Shown: positions 45,731 through 56,762, counted from the first letter of the stretch. The stretch: 64,000 bases of DNA from Batillaria attramentaria (GCA_018292915.2 JACVVK020000497.1:345001-409000), one strand, 5' to 3'. The notes: generated by a model not told the origin, from the sequence alone. Numbers and translations are program-made.

Positions 45731-48700
45731 CAACAACAACAACAACAACAACAAGCAAACACACAAACAAACAAAAACCAACCAACAAACAAACGAACAG
45801 CGTTCAGTTTACATGTGATAATTGTCTCTGAAGTCGTGCTATGCGCGTTGTCCTTCCCCCAGGCCGCTTGGCTCTTGCTTTTAACGCAGAAATCAGTTCT
45901 TTTGCGTCACAGATGAAGCCCAGGTTTAATGCTGCTTCTGTGACGTAAGCCAGTTCTAGTGAAGTCATAGGTTGTGACGTCATGTTGAGAAAGTTCCCTT
46001 TTGACAATGTGGAGTAGTCCAGGTTATAGAGGTTGTGTAGTCGCACAATTGCCATGGCGGCTCCCGACATATCAATTTCTGAAGGCCACAAGTCTTGATT
46101 CAGTATCCATTTCTCCGTCGAGTTCAAAAACGCTGGAACAAACGAGAAAAGTAAACGAACTGTGAATCTGAAATCACTAGCATCATGTATTATCTAAGAA
46201 ACAGTCGCGACACAAACACTCAAAATATTTTAAATATGCAAAATAGTGACAGTAATGTACCCAGTTTATGGGCTTCAGCAGTCGCCAAACCTGCGGTGCT
46301 GGGATTTTCACGGATACTCGTAAACAGGGTGGGGTGGGTGTTTGGGAGTTAAACGTCCTTTTTCCATACGTATAGGTGATATCAAAGACGGGGCAACACG
46401 AAAAAGGCCAGCACAAATATTTGGCCCCACCGGGATTCGAGCTCACGGCCTGAGCACTGTGAGTCCAACGCTCTACCATTCTACTCGTACACAGGCATTT
46501 GAAATAATAACAATAATAATAATCATAATACATGTGCTTTATCCCAGATATTTGGCTCAAATCGCCGCGAGCTAAACCCAGCATCCACGCTCACGTGAAT
46601 CACACTCATTCTCACAGACACTGAACATGAACACATGTGTTGCGAAGGGCCAGCTCAGCGATTTAAATTTCGGAATTTAAGAATTGCATTTATTTTCGAT
46701 TTTTGTGGGCTGAACCTCCTTGGTTTAAATTATCGTCTCTGATATTTTTTAAGAGTGCTTTGAACCTGATATTGATATTCGGACAGCGACTTGGTCAACT
46801 TACCCACGTCACGCTACTCACTCACTCACTCACTCACTCACTCACTCGTACAATCACCATCCGTTTCCAAAATCCTACCGGAGAGTTTTAAGTCTGTGGT
46901 CTTCATGGCAGATGACTTGAACACAGAGCTCCATGTCTTCACAAGACGCTTGACAAGTCTGAAAGCGTGCAGCGGTGACTCAAGCAAAGACGTGTTCATC
47001 AGGATCCTAGAGTTACTCTTCTGCAGTTGTCGAATTCTCCTGTGTTGAAAAAAAAAAAAAACCGTAAAAATTATGGATAAATATTATGGACCATTATCCA
47101 GGTCAGAACTGCCCGAAGCACAAACATGAAAAGGGAAACAAAAAAGACATAATCAAAGTTCTTCTGTAGAGACTTGGTTGATACCTTCCTCGGTTTTGTT
47201 TCCTGCTGTGAGGGCTAATGCCTTTAAAATGCAACTGAGCAATTTAATCGTTTTAACATACAATGAGAACACACCACTTTCGCCGTCAAATCTAGTTCTC
47301 AGAGGTGAATAAGCAAACCTATTGTTAGGCCCTAAAGACCCGGACATGGAGAAGCAGGCTCAGTCATTGTTTTGCCCAGTCTCGCAAGTAAGGAGGAAAA
47401 AAGAAAGAAAAAAAAAAGAGGAAACGCATTTGAACTCAATAGCTGATTGCAAGCTCCATTTGTTGAACGGAAGCTCTTGCGGCAGTTGGCGTCTTTGTTG
47501 TTGAGCCAAAAACCATGGCACTGTTTTAAGTTGGGCGCTGAAAGCGTTGTCCCGGTAGAGTGGAATCATGTCTGGTGTGAAGTAGAATTTAAACTAGGCT
47601 GTCGGCGTGTTTGTAGGACAAGGTTGTGGGAGTGGGAGAGAGGGGGTGGGGGTGGAGGAGGACACGCAAACAGTTCAATTCTAACGTCCTCGTCCGCGTA
47701 ACTGTTAAGAACCCGAGCCCAGCCACCCTTGCCCACTATATGATAAGACTGGTCAAAAAGAACAAGCCACAGCACTCCAGTAGGAGCCACTTCAAGCCAC
47801 TATTACGCAAGGCGTGGGCCTTCCTCCCTCTAGGCCCGAGAACACTGCAGATTGCGTAATAGTGGCTTGATGTGGATCCTAGTGATTTAAAAATTTCAAT
47901 TAAAATTGTGATTTTCGCATGAGCTTTTAAGAGTTTAAATTTTATTTTACATTTTATAGATATGTTAAAACTAATCACAGTCATAATCATACAATAGACG
48001 GTTAGCAAAGACCTTATGTAGATGCAGTTGTACAATTCTAAAGACGTAGTTGTACAATTATACCGATTTGAAAGTGTCTTTCTTTAGTTTTTTTTTTCCG
48101 GAGCTCTGCCTATCGGTCCATTTCTCTATTAACTCTTGGTGTTATATCTGCAGTAATGTTTTTTTTAAAGTTCTTGGGGGGGAAGGCCAGTTTCCTCTGA
48201 CTAAACTGCTTGACAGAGACAGTCTCCTGTCGATGATAATAAAACCAAAGAGAAAATTAAGCAGATTTTACAGAAGGATTTGGGAAAAAATAATTTCATG
48301 AGTTTTTTTTTTTTGTTTTTTTCCTTTATTTTATCAAAAGAATTAAATGCATGGTCAAAGTCTTGGAAAACACGTGTCTTTTACCAGAATTTTAAGAATC
48401 TTTGCATTACTGTATCTACGTTTAAGACGATCCTACAGAAAAAAAATTCTGATTCTTATCAGTCAGTAGAGGTATATTGAACTGAACTGCACTGAGTTCA
48501 GAGAAAAACTGCTGTGCATAACCTACTCAACACATGACCGCTATCGCTGAAACATCTCATGCACTGCTAGCAACGTCAGTGTGGGTCGCTGATTGTTTAT
48601 GCAATTACCTGCGCTATTGTCAGCGACTGTTAGAGTCATTAGTCCGGACCCCCGTGAGGTACTTTGTGAACCAATACATTATTTACAGATCGTAATGAGC

Positions 48701-50510
48701 TGTAGCGGCCCACGTCAATTATTCATCAGACTGTGGGAGAAATAACCGTCAGGTATTTGCACCTTCATCTAGAACTAAAAAACACAGACCTCTCCCTTCC
48801 TACGCCCAACCCTCTGGCATGTTACATACGAAAGACAGGACCACAAACACCGCCTTACCTCACTTTCAAAGTAATAACTACTTTCTTCTGGCAAAGAGGG
48901 CTTTTCAAAGCGTAATTACTACTACTACTACTACTACTACTACTAAATGGTATTTGTAGGGCGCATTTCTTTAGAATAAAACTCGGTGCGCCGATCGCTT
49001 ACCGACACTCGTACACATTTTACAAAGATGGACAGACGTACTCTGGTGAAACTGACAAGTGACACTGGAAATTACTGGAAGGCTTTACGAAATAGGAACG
49101 TTTTAAGATTTGCTCTTAAAATCAGACATAGAGGGCGCATTTCTAATCATCATCATCATCATCATCATCTTTTGCACAGCACTGCTGTATATCTTCATAT
49201 TTCACCAAATTGGTGTTTGTTCATAATACTTGAATACATGTTAAGAAAGACAAACGGTGTGTAAAAAACAAACAAACTGAAAATAGCACGCGAAAACATT
49301 TCATAAAAAAACTCAACAACAACAAGATACATGTTATCGCGTCAATATTTCTGATCAAGCAAAACTTTTGCAAACCAAGATACAACTTCAGCTGAAACAA
49401 ATATTAATGACAAGGTACCTCTAGGGGGGAAAATGCTGGAAACAAGAGCATCAAGACCAAAACCCGAAAACTAAATTCACCCGTAATTCGTGAAACAAGG
49501 TACAAAACTATTATTAAGCAACAACATACAAACCAACCACGCAAAAAAACAAAAAAAAAACAACTGAATGAGTTAATAAAGTTGAATTTTGATCACGAAC
49601 ACGAGCAATGAAACCGAAGGCCAAACTTTTAAGAAGACACGAACAAAATCTAAGCAAATACTGGTACAGTCAAACCTGTGTAAGGCGGTCACCCAAGGGA
49701 CTGGGTCAAACTGACCACCTTAGACAGGTGGCTGGGTTATCCAGGGTGTCATGTCAACAGCTAGTGTGTCAGGGGATCGTCTGGGGTGACCAGGTTAGAC
49801 AGTGGTTTGGCTTATACAGGTGACCGCCTTGGCAGGTTCGACTGTAGTGTGTCAGGGGATCGTCTGGGGTGACCAGGTTAGACAGTGGTTTGGCTTATAC
49901 AGGTGACCGCCTTGGCAGGTTCGACTGTAAATTCTTCCAGAGCAACAAAGAAACTACTCGTCCAGCTACCTCCAACAACAAACAAAATGGAAGAAGTAGG
50001 AAATATGTAATAAGTGCGCCATTACTGGCCAGTGGTCCGGAAATTAGTTCTTAAACAACAGCACGCTGGTACTCCTTTCAGTCCCCTCCAACGGTACTTG
50101 CGAGGTTTCCGACGTACAACGACTAGGAGCGGAAACGACTGATGGGGAACTCATGTCTAACGCAGAGGTGCTGTCAAAACCAATATCACACCGCCTTCGG
50201 CTGATTGTCACTACTCATTGGTCCAACCGGTCGAAACAATTCTCTATATCCAATGGGCCGAGACCGCTGCGTAAAGCGAAGGACGAACGGGTGACAGAAC
50301 GCGGAAACAATGTCATGGCTAGTTTTAACATGAAGAAATAATACTAAGAATTGTCGTAAGAGCTATGCAAATAGGGACTGGATAAACATCTGCACTATAA
50401 ATCATACAAGGATAAAGAAGTTAATAAAGAAAAATGAAAAGAAACGCTGTTGCTTTGCCAATAGATGAGGAAGACAATGAATCGGAAAGAGAGAGAGAGA
50501 GAGAGAGAGA

Positions 50511-50577
<67 letters not shown>

Positions 50578-50926
50578 GGATGATAAAAGCGGAAGGTGAA
50601 TTAGACAAAAATCACAAACAAAGACAGACACACAATCAGCTAAATGCAAAGCCGAAAGAAAAAAAAAGCAAAGAAACAAAGAAACCAAAAAAAAAAAAAA
50701 AAACAAACAAAGCATTTATTCCAGCTCACCCTTTCAGCTCCTCACTAGCCCCTCCACCATCCTCTGATTTGAAGAAATCCTCGAACTTTTTCAACAGTTT
50801 CCTCTCCAGTCTTGGCAATATCTTCATTTTGGACACCGAGGAAAAGATTTCAGCCGAGCAGCAGACGAAAACTCCCAGGGCCAAAACCAGAACTCCAAAC
50901 GTGGAGAGTCTGTAAGGGGAGGTCAT
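32487..50926 (-). CDS. P4HA: Prolyl 4-hydroxylase subunit alpha
   Basis: Exons in transcript order: 50926-50730, 47039-46879, 46132-45813, 45026-44963, 40146-40073, 39869-39702, 39126-39059, 38406-38292, then 36527-36477 or 35657-35607, 33862-33782, 33520-33452, 33037-32941, 32557-32487. All phases agree; either form gives 511 aa (human P4HA1 534). Residues 1-26 look like a signal peptide. The N-terminal and peptide-binding region includes SPLHAFRLVKRL and LHNLYNLDYSTLSKGNF. The dioxygenase domain runs VFHDVISDDEI, WLFDL, YGLGGVYGPHEDS (Fe ligands His402, Asp404), ATWMYYLSDVPLGGATVFP, FWYNL and VHAGCPVLYGDKW (His477, Lys487 for 2-oxoglutarate), ending NKWIREIGNIFRRPC. Cys480 and Cys505 keep the human 25-residue spacing. 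The enzyme hydroxylates procollagen prolines in the ER, normally with PDI as beta subunit. It is convergent with TMEM144. Exons 4 and 5 are least conserved; the exon-5 donor GTAACA was chosen to hold phase. P4HA1 versus P4HA2 cannot be assigned. Confidence 0.92.
32627..32669. repeat. (CT)n microsatellite
   Basis: About 21 CT units in the last P4HA intron. Confidence 0.95.
33340..33404. repeat. (GT)n(GTT)n microsatellite
   Basis: About 25 GT followed by GTT units, in a P4HA intron. Confidence 0.95.
33901..34531. mobile_element. ~630-bp palindromic foldback element
   Basis: Left-arm blocks recur in reverse order and complement in the right arm: CCCTGTTCCG...GTCGATAACTCT, ACCGAGACCGAGCCGAG, GTGATACCTAAGAAGG, GGACCTCAAAGTTGTTCGCA (reversed), TTTTCACCGCTTCTGTGCAC (reversed), TTATTGCCTGCATGAGTTGT. 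The centre, near 34222, is ATTTTTCGTG-CTCTGC-CACGAAAAAT. It lies in the P4HA intron before exon 10 and ends 38 bp from that exon. ORFs on both strands are by-products of the symmetry. Confidence 0.9.
34832..34921. repeat. (CA)n microsatellite
   Basis: About 45 CA units with one interruption (CATA). Confidence 0.95.
35081..35275. mobile_element. 195-bp foldback MITE
   Basis: Arms of about 65 bp: the left has AGGACTTTGTGAGGGGGACT, CGTAACCCATTTACATGTAA and ATTAGGC; the right is its near-perfect reverse complement. The loop is ~60 bp. In the P4HA intron between the duplicated exon 9b and exon 10. Confidence 0.9.
35607..35657 (-). CDS. P4HA: P4HA exon 9b (alternative catalytic exon)
   Basis: A 51-nt exon between CCAG and GTGACT, phase 0 at both ends, encoding VLNYGLGGVYGPHEDSV. 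It contains the Fe-binding His-x-Asp (HED). It is closer than 9a to the human sequence YGVGGQYEPHFD. Confidence 0.85.
35757..35891 (-). mobile_element. SINE family A with 13-bp target duplication
   Basis: Reverse copy with head 5'-truncated near the A-box. Flanked by perfect CCAACAGGCAGAG at 35744-35756 and 35892-35904. It lies between P4HA exons 9a and 9b. Confidence 0.9.
36477..36527 (-). CDS. P4HA: P4HA exon 9a (alternative catalytic exon)
   Basis: A 51-nt exon between ACCAG and GTAGGA, phase 0 at both ends, encoding VVSYGMSGVNGLHEDSV. It is homologous to exon 9b, 819 bp away, and keeps the HED motif. It differs at positions next to the active site (LGGVYGP becomes MSGVNGL). Confidence 0.85.
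36640..37256 (+). mobile_element. LINE 3' end (CR1/L2-like)
   Basis: The plus strand reads TWLPVKFRFQYKIATFAF, then PPYLSALL, SRTLRS, VWNSLPIELR and LFKSHLKTYLFRQAF before a stop at 37005. This is the typical C-terminus of CR1/L2-group reverse transcriptases. The noncoding tail ends GCGCTCTATAAAAGCC...(TTA)n. A (GT)n tract of ~47 units (37089-37182) has expanded inside the tail. The rest of the element is missing. Confidence 0.8.
37257..37576 (+). mobile_element. Second LINE 3' fragment
   Basis: Reads NSLPANLRNVPTLSVFKSNL then a stop, with a tail GCGCCCTAGAAATACCATTT(ATT)n. The same family occurs reversed at 48933-49145. It abuts the previous LINE fragment head to tail. Confidence 0.7.
38131..38245. 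repeat. (CA)n(CG)n(CACG)n compound microsatellite
   Basis: About 37 CA, then ~9 CG, then (CGCA)n. Alternating purine-pyrimidine throughout, 45 bp below P4HA exon 8 (38292-38406). Confidence 0.95.
38739..38930 (-). mobile_element. LINE 3' fragment, reverse strand
   Basis: Minus strand reads LRRSKSLSVMTFKRNLKTHL, the same C-terminal motif as CR1/L2 elements. The tail has TAGCGCTATACAAATGGCC followed by (ATC)n. Confidence 0.65.
39437..39643 (-). repeat. Dispersed ~215-bp repeat, copy 2
   Basis: Reverse complement of the 11646-11860 repeat: TTTCAGTCATATCGAAGTAC, GTTTGCCAGACCATGCCATG, ATTGACAGGAATGGAGTCGT. In P4HA intron 6. Confidence 0.75.
40975..41190 (+). mobile_element. SINE family C, headless copy
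   Basis: Matches the body and tail of the 55646 element: AATTTGAAAATAAATGC, GAGAGAATGCGTGTGATTCA, CGCGGCGCTTTGA, then (ATT)n. In P4HA intron 5/4 region. Confidence 0.7.
41958..43113. repeat. Two-flavour minisatellite (55-bp and 47-bp units)
   Basis: All 22 units share a 37-bp core (AGTTGCCAGCTGACACGCAG...GGTGCCTATCT). Thirteen 55-bp units end TTTGTTGTCTTCCGTTAC (41967-42681), then eight 47-bp units end CCGCGCGAAC (42682-43057), then one 55-type unit. The left flank already ends in CGCGCGAAC. Copies within each block look identical. Confidence 0.97.
43271..43435 (-). mobile_element. SINE family A, full-length, 15-bp target duplication
   Basis: Complete reverse copy with A- and B-box head. 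Flanked by perfect GTGGAGTATTCGGGG at 43256-43270 and 43436-43450. Best reference copy of the family in the window. Confidence 0.93.
44039..44825 (+). repeat. Direct repeat pair ~0.7 kb apart
   Basis: The block with CGAAAGAATAGATCCGATCA, GATTAAAACGTACATTGACG at 44039-44118 recurs, diverged, at 44754-44825. The segment between has an open frame (44249-44677, 142 aa) matching nothing I recognise. Confidence 0.55.
45086..45117. repeat. (CT)n microsatellite
   Basis: About 16 CT units in P4HA intron 3. Confidence 0.95.
45669..45753. repeat. (CA)n(CAA)n microsatellite
   Basis: About 30 CA followed by ~8 CAA, just below P4HA exon 3. Confidence 0.95.
46329..46481 (-). mobile_element. SINE family A, 14-bp target duplication
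   Basis: Reverse copy flanked by TACTCGTAAACAGG (46315-46328) and TACTCGTACACAGG (46482-46495), one mismatch. In P4HA intron 2. Confidence 0.9.
46568..46665 (-). mobile_element. SINE family C, partial reverse copy
   Basis: GTGAATCACACTCATTCTCA and AATTTCGGAATTTAAG are the reverse complement of the family C body. Confidence 0.6.
47792..47870. mobile_element. Small foldback element
   Basis: A perfect 19-bp inverted repeat (TCAAGCCACTATTACGCAA at 47792-47810, reversed at 47852-47870) encloses a ~41-bp loop with inner GGGCCT/AGGCCC arms. Strong single hairpin in P4HA intron 1. Confidence 0.85.
48933..49145 (-). mobile_element. LINE 3' fragment, reverse strand
   Basis: Reverse copy of the 37257-37576 family: AAATGGTATTTGTAGGGCGC tail, then AAGGCTTTACGAAATAGG. 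The coding remnant is disrupted by stops. Confidence 0.65.
49665..49929. mobile_element. pogo-like MITE with TA duplication
   Basis: Ends read TA-CAGTCAAACCTG and CAGGTTCGACTG-TA, with GGCGGTCACC inside both. The right-hand 83 bp (TAGTGTGTCAGGGGATCG...GACTGTA) is tandemly duplicated exactly (49764-49846 and 49847-49929). No ORF. In P4HA intron 1. Confidence 0.8.
50489..50574. repeat. (GA)n(CA)n compound microsatellite
   Basis: About 11 GA then ~31 CA, ~155 bp below P4HA exon 1. Confidence 0.95.
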
Positions 50927-52515
50927 CACGAGCAGGACGGTCTGTGACCATCAGGCAAAGAGGACCGACGAACCACAACTGATGCAGTACCAAAGTTGTG
51001 TCGCCAAGTCATTACTCTCTGACCAGTGGAGGGTGTCCACGTCTGACGGACTGAAGTAGGGGGACGGGGCTTTGTTGCTAGGAGAGGCAGGCAAAATCCT
51101 CTTTGTGAATAGGAGCTGGAGAGAGGGCTGATGGAGGAGGAGAGGAGAGGAAGGGGAGTCGGGGGGGGGGGGAGTCGGGGGGGGGAGGGGCTGAGACGCA
51201 GAATCGAAGAGACTTGGGCAGCACAGCAGCGCCCGGAACCAACTACACGGGAGGAAGATCGCGGTAGAGGGCGTTCGACTTGGACAGCACTGCCCAAAGA
51301 GGAGGAGGGTGGTGGTTAACAGGGGAGGCGGAGGTCGGGAAGGGGGGGGGTGCTGGGAAAGGGCGGGGAAGTGATGTTGTCCAAACCACGTGATGCGTTC
51401 CCAAGTTAATCGGATTGTCGAATCAGAGACTCCGCCAGTCGCCCAGAGAGGCAGATCGATAGGTGTTGGACCCAAAACAAACCGTCCAGCGCCCGAGGAT
51501 CAAATGAGCTGAGGGTGACGCTGATCACGACACGCCAGTCCGCTAACAGGTTGTGAGGTTGTGTTTGTTCCACTTACGTCACACAGGTCGCCATCACGTC
51601 AGGCGGCGGCTCAAGGGCATGCGGGAGAGTCAAGCTGACGGCCAGAGCGACACGCGTTCGATTCAATGCTAGGGTCATTATATAGAGTCCATCCTGAGAC
51701 TAAACATTGTTGGTGGCTTTTTCTTCGTTTTCTTGGCGCGTTTGAGATCACCGACAACCATTACCTGTTGGAAAAGGGCGCTCGTAAAGCCCGACCAACA
51801 AAGCGGTTGCTATGTAGGTTCGTCCTCTGGTCTAGCGGCTCGTAGCAGCGAGTGTTGTCGGTGAGTTTGAACCCCGAACTTATGAGGGAGTACTAGGAGT
51901 TGCGCTTAGTCAGTCCAGATCAGAACTCAGCCCGAATAATCCGCCTCAAAACTGAGGTGCCTTGCTGTACAATCACAAACGGAGAGCACGCGATTCTTCG
52001 TTGGGCTGAGTGATGAACTGTTGTCCCTTTCCTCTGGCTGAGTGAACTGGATCTGTTTGTGTAACTTGTCTATCACAGTCAAGGATACATCCAATGTGGC
52101 CGACCTGAAAACTTTTTTTTTTTCAGGATAGCTATTCATAAAAAAACCTCTTCCAAAAACAAAAACAAATCCTGTTTCCGTCACGCATACACTAATAGTA
52201 AGGGCTGGCTACTATTCTGCCCTGGCACGTGATCATGCATGCGTCATGCGTCCAATGTCGCTACGTACGGTAGTCTGAATGAATTTGGTGTTTGCTGTGA
52301 GCATCCCTTGAGAACTTCTGCCGGAAATAGCAAAGCCGAACCCGTGTCTCCAAACATTTGCATGGTACTGCATTTGCAAAATGCATGCATCATTTCTGAA
52401 ACTCCATACGTTGCACTTCTGCACTGAAGTCAACTGTGCAAACTCAGAGTCTAAATTAAAAACGAGTTTTCTGTGAAATCTCAAAAGAGAGATGTGAAGG
52501 TGACAAGGTCAGCAA

Positions 52516-52523
<8 letters not shown>

Positions 52524-52593
<70 letters not shown>
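52524..52593. repeat. (GT)n microsatellite
   Basis: About 35 uninterrupted GT units. Confidence 0.95.
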
Positions 52594-52594
<1 letters not shown>

Positions 52595-54303
52595 TTTTGA
52601 ACCATAAAATAAACGTTTTTACTTTCGTAGCTTCCATGATCGATTCCGCCTCTCTCGCATATATTTGTAGTTTGTATTTCGTTTTCTTTTGTAACGCACA
52701 CTTTGGCTCTTTCAGCGCAGCAATTTCAATTCAGAAACTTGGAACAGGTCATGCTGGATGTGCAACACACTTTTTTTTTCTAGATCCAGCACTTATCGCC
52801 CATCAGAGAACAAAACCTGGTTCAAAAGGCCACACAAGCTCTCACACAGCAACATGGAAACCAGTCTCTTATATAGGCCATCATATGTATCGTAGGTTTA
52901 CAACACGTTTCTGGCACACTGACACCTATAAAGTTGACCAAACTAACACCCACAATCAAGGGAAGCGGCACTGCGTGTGGGCCCTGGCAACAGTTACTAG
53001 AGGTTGCTGGAGAGGTCCATTAACTCATCTATGACGGGGAGACTTCAACTGAAGGTTCAGCCATGAATCGGCCACGGCCGGAAGCCTTTGATCTTACGTC
53101 GAGCAGTCGTTTCTTCATTCATGTCAAAATGTCAAGTGTGTATGTCTTCAATACAGCTTGCTAGAGAAGTTTGTTTATGTGAAGTCAGTTTACTGTGTAC
53201 AGTGTCAGGGCAGCAGTTGCAGACAGAGGCCGTGTGGAAGCGGCGGCATCCCCGGTCACAAGAGAATTAAAACAACAGCACCGGCCGCCCATCAGCGGAG
53301 TGAAAACGCGGCGATAAAAACTTCATGAGACAGAACGCCGTGGCAGTGTTTCATTATTTATTCGTCATTGCTCTGACACAGATGCTAAATGCTTCCAGTG
53401 TTTACAGCCCTCGGGTGCTGTCAACCGGAAAGCGGGTCTCGCCTGGTTCGCGGCGTCCGAAGAGTGGGTCGATCCCAAAAACAATACCGCTGATTCCATT
53501 GTCCTCGCCGGGCTTCCTGTGACGTGCCTCAATCACAGTAACATAAACTGGCTACAGTGACTTCAGGGGGGCTTTGCTGGCCAGCCGGATGTCATAAGAT
53601 TCTCTGTGCAGACCAATGGCAAACTAACTTGTTACGGCAGTCTGGTTTGTTTTTTCCTCCCCATGGTAGGACTCCATTTCACGGAACACACACACACACA
53701 CACACAAAAGAGGGAATGAACCTGTTTAAACAGACAAATCTGATTTGTTTTCGCTTACCCGTCAACTCACGGCGACCATTCAATGGGTCTTTGGTGTTGT
53801 GAGCGACAACATTAATTTTTCACAGACAGTGTTCGACATGATGCTCTGACACAGGCCGAAGCAAAACGAATAATTCATTGCAGTTTTGTTTTCCCTCGTG
53901 TGCTTCTCCCATGAGTTATTCCGTGGCCATGATTACTGCTGTGTATGAACTTGTAAACTATCTCTTTGTTGGTCTGGCATGAGCTCGTCTCTGGTGGCAT
54001 TGTTCATGCGTGTGAAACCGACATCATGGCCTGCTGTCAAAGCAGATGGGGATGACGATACGTGCAGTATTCTTTTCAAATCCGCTAAAGCATTGTTGGT
54101 TGGTATGTGCCCTGCAAGTAAACGAAAAATATCATTTACTGGTTGATCTGCAATGTGAAGCCAAAAGCAAAACGCAATTAATGCACACTAGATGAGATAG
54201 ATTCAGGAAACTTTTCAGGTGCACCATTGTCCAAAAGCATCCTTTTAATCCCCCTCCCCCACCACCACCCTTTCCCCCGCCACATCCTCCACATTCAGAC
54301 AGC

Positions 54304-54341
54304 TCTCTCTCTCTCTCTCTCTCTCGAGAGAGAGAGAGAGA
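54304..54341. repeat. (CT)n-(GA)n palindromic microsatellite
   Basis: A CT tract meets a GA tract at CTCGAG, making a self-complementary ~38-bp sequence able to form a hairpin. Confidence 0.9.
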
Positions 54342-55088
54342 ATGTACTCGTTTGCCGATTCCATGAAAGCTATGGTTTTGACCACAAATAAATGATTTGG
54401 ATTTGTCTCTACCTGAGAACAACCAACCACCAGGAACACAAGGAATATTTACGAGAGCAGAAAGTTCGTAATTACAAATATCCCTTTCACGGAGGGAGGC
54501 TAAAAGCCTTTTTCTTCTAACAACCATCATAAAATATTAAATGCAGAAGAATATGATATTTCCCGACTGTAACACAGCAGTGCTAAGGGCGAGTGAGTGA
54601 GGTTTTACGGCTTCACACCGCGCAAGCAACAAAGACCAATTCTGCTGCCAGCTTAGAGCGACAATCAGCTTCGTCCTACACACGATATCCTCGAGGGTGA
54701 GGGGATGGCTTTGGTTGATGTCTGTTGCCTGCAATTTTAATGTCACAACACAAAAGCTGTTTGTTTGTTTTTTTTGTTTTTTCAGGGCCCCTGCAGTTCC
54801 ATCCTCTGAGACCCCGGAACAATCGATGTTACTTCTTGTTGGATAGGCCAAGGTCATGAAGCAGGTGCTGATGAACGCGAGAACTAAATGCTCGGGCTGA
54901 CAAACTTTTTCTTTCTTTTTTTTCCTCGCGTGTGTGACCGTTTTGAAATACCCCGCCACATGGGCAGCCACACTCCGTCTTCGGGAGACTTTATCCCTTT
55001 TGTTAGAGGGTAACGGTTGTTATGCCGAGAAGACAATGCTCACATAATAATAAAAACATAAATAAATAAATAAATAATAATAATAATA

Positions 55089-55385
55089 CCGACCCCCGTA
55101 GTGTAGAGGTTAGCACTTCGGACCTGAACCGGGAGACCCGGAGTTTGAGTCCCAGGCGAGGCAAGCGGGATTTTTCCTACCTGGGCCGGCTTCCTACCCA
55201 GAGCGGGTGTGCTATGGGCCCAGTGGGAAGGTTGTTGCCACACAGCCGTGCTTCACCCACTTCAAGGGTCCGACTTTGGGGGTGCTTCCCTTGGTATGAC
55301 ACGTCTCATGACGTGGATGATTACACGGTCGGCACAGCAGGTGCCGTAGTTCCCGGGCCTGGTTAACGCCGGGATATTAAATTTT
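55089..55385 (+). mobile_element. tRNA-derived SINE, family B
   Basis: Head CCCCGTAGTGTAGAGGTTAG with A-box, and GAGTTTGAGTCCC as a diverged B-box, followed by a ~220-bp body ending near ATATTAAATTTTATG. Only one copy seen. Distinct from families A and C. Confidence 0.65.
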
Positions 55386-55645
55386 ATGACAGGAAGCGTG
55401 GAATGCGGCCCTGTCCCGCAGTCCTAAACCACACGGACCTCCCTAGCATCATCTTACCATCATCCTCATCTCCATCATCATGCTGATAAAATATTGCCCC
55501 AGCTTTCGAGCCCTCCGTGGATTCCACCCATGACCAGGGAGGAACTGGAGCTGGCAAAGAGTTGGGGCAGCAATAATAATAATAATAATAATCACGTTAA
55601 TATAGGCGTTTTTCCGCCCCATAACAATAATAGTAATAACAACAA

Positions 55646-56041
55646 TCGGCGATCGGTGGTATAGTGGTTAAGACTTCACCACCAATGCGAGCTAGAGGTC
55701 AGGTTCGAGTCCCACTCGGGGCAAAGAATGTTTCCTTTTCGTACCTGGCACCGTTCATTCGGACCGACCTTCGGCGGGGCTGTCCGGGTATTCCGGCTTC
55801 CTCCCTTTTTGCTTAGCAAGTGTTCGACCCGCAAAATTTGAGAATAAATGCCATTCTAAATTCCGAAGCTTAAACTGCTGAGCTGACCCTTCGAAACACG
55901 CGATTGTAATGTGTCTGTGTGTCCTGTGTTTGAGAGAATGCGTGTGATTCACGTGCGCGTGTGTATTGGGTTCAGTTCGCGGCGCTTTGAGCCAATTCAA
56001 GAAATTCAAGAAAGGCGGCTACGCAATACACAGTTATTCTC

Positions 56042-56079
<38 letters not shown>

Positions 56080-56080
56080 C
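55646..56080 (+). mobile_element. tRNA-derived SINE, family C, with (AGT)n tail
   Basis: Head GGTGGTATAGTGGTTAAGAC (A-box), B-box GGTTCGAGTCCC. Body with GAGAATGCGTGTGATTCACG and CGCGGCGCTTTGAG, then an (AGT)n tract at 56045-56080. The 3' domain recurs at 40975 and 46568. Confidence 0.75.
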
Positions 56081-56525
56081 AGTAGTATTTTGCCGTAGCT
56101 TCACAGCTCTGGTCAGAGTCAAAACTACAAAAGCCTTAGAGCAAGCGAGAACCGATTCCATTTGTCATGACCGGATGTTCAGTACCTCCCGCACAGAAGA
56201 GCAGACCTTGGGCAAAATGGACCCATGGAGCCGGCGTTTTCAACAACTCTACCCAGCCCGGTGCCTGCCCCTCTCCATTGTAGTGTATTTGCCCAGTAAC
56301 CAGAGCCAGAAGTTAGGCTGACATGGCAGTACAATTCCTGACTTCGGCGAAAGAGCAGGGCAAACATACTGACCGAAAGTGATGACGCAGGTTCACCACA
56401 CTTGGTTTTGAGGGTTGTGTGCGTGGCTTGCGAAATAGAATCGAAGCGTTGGTTATTGTGATGCCAGGCTCGCTATGTACGTACTTACTTAGTGTCAAAA
56501 GGTGGGCCTCACAAATGACTAAAGT

Positions 56526-56762
<237 letters not shown>

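Larger units (their letters stand above)
50927..55080. other. P4HA 5' flank and intergenic region, no gene seen
   Basis: Upstream of the P4HA ATG. Contains poly-G runs at 51166-51190, a minus-strand TATATAA near 51678-51684 (possible TATA box, ~750 bp from the ATG), (GT)n at 52524-52593 and a (CT)n(GA)n palindrome at 54304-54341. I recognise no exon. Confidence 0.5.

Noticed and set aside
51927..52184. 85-aa reverse-strand ORF upstream of P4HA, preceded by an acceptor-like tract
   Set aside because: No recognisable domain, no matching downstream donor, and P4HA already has a signal-peptide first exon.
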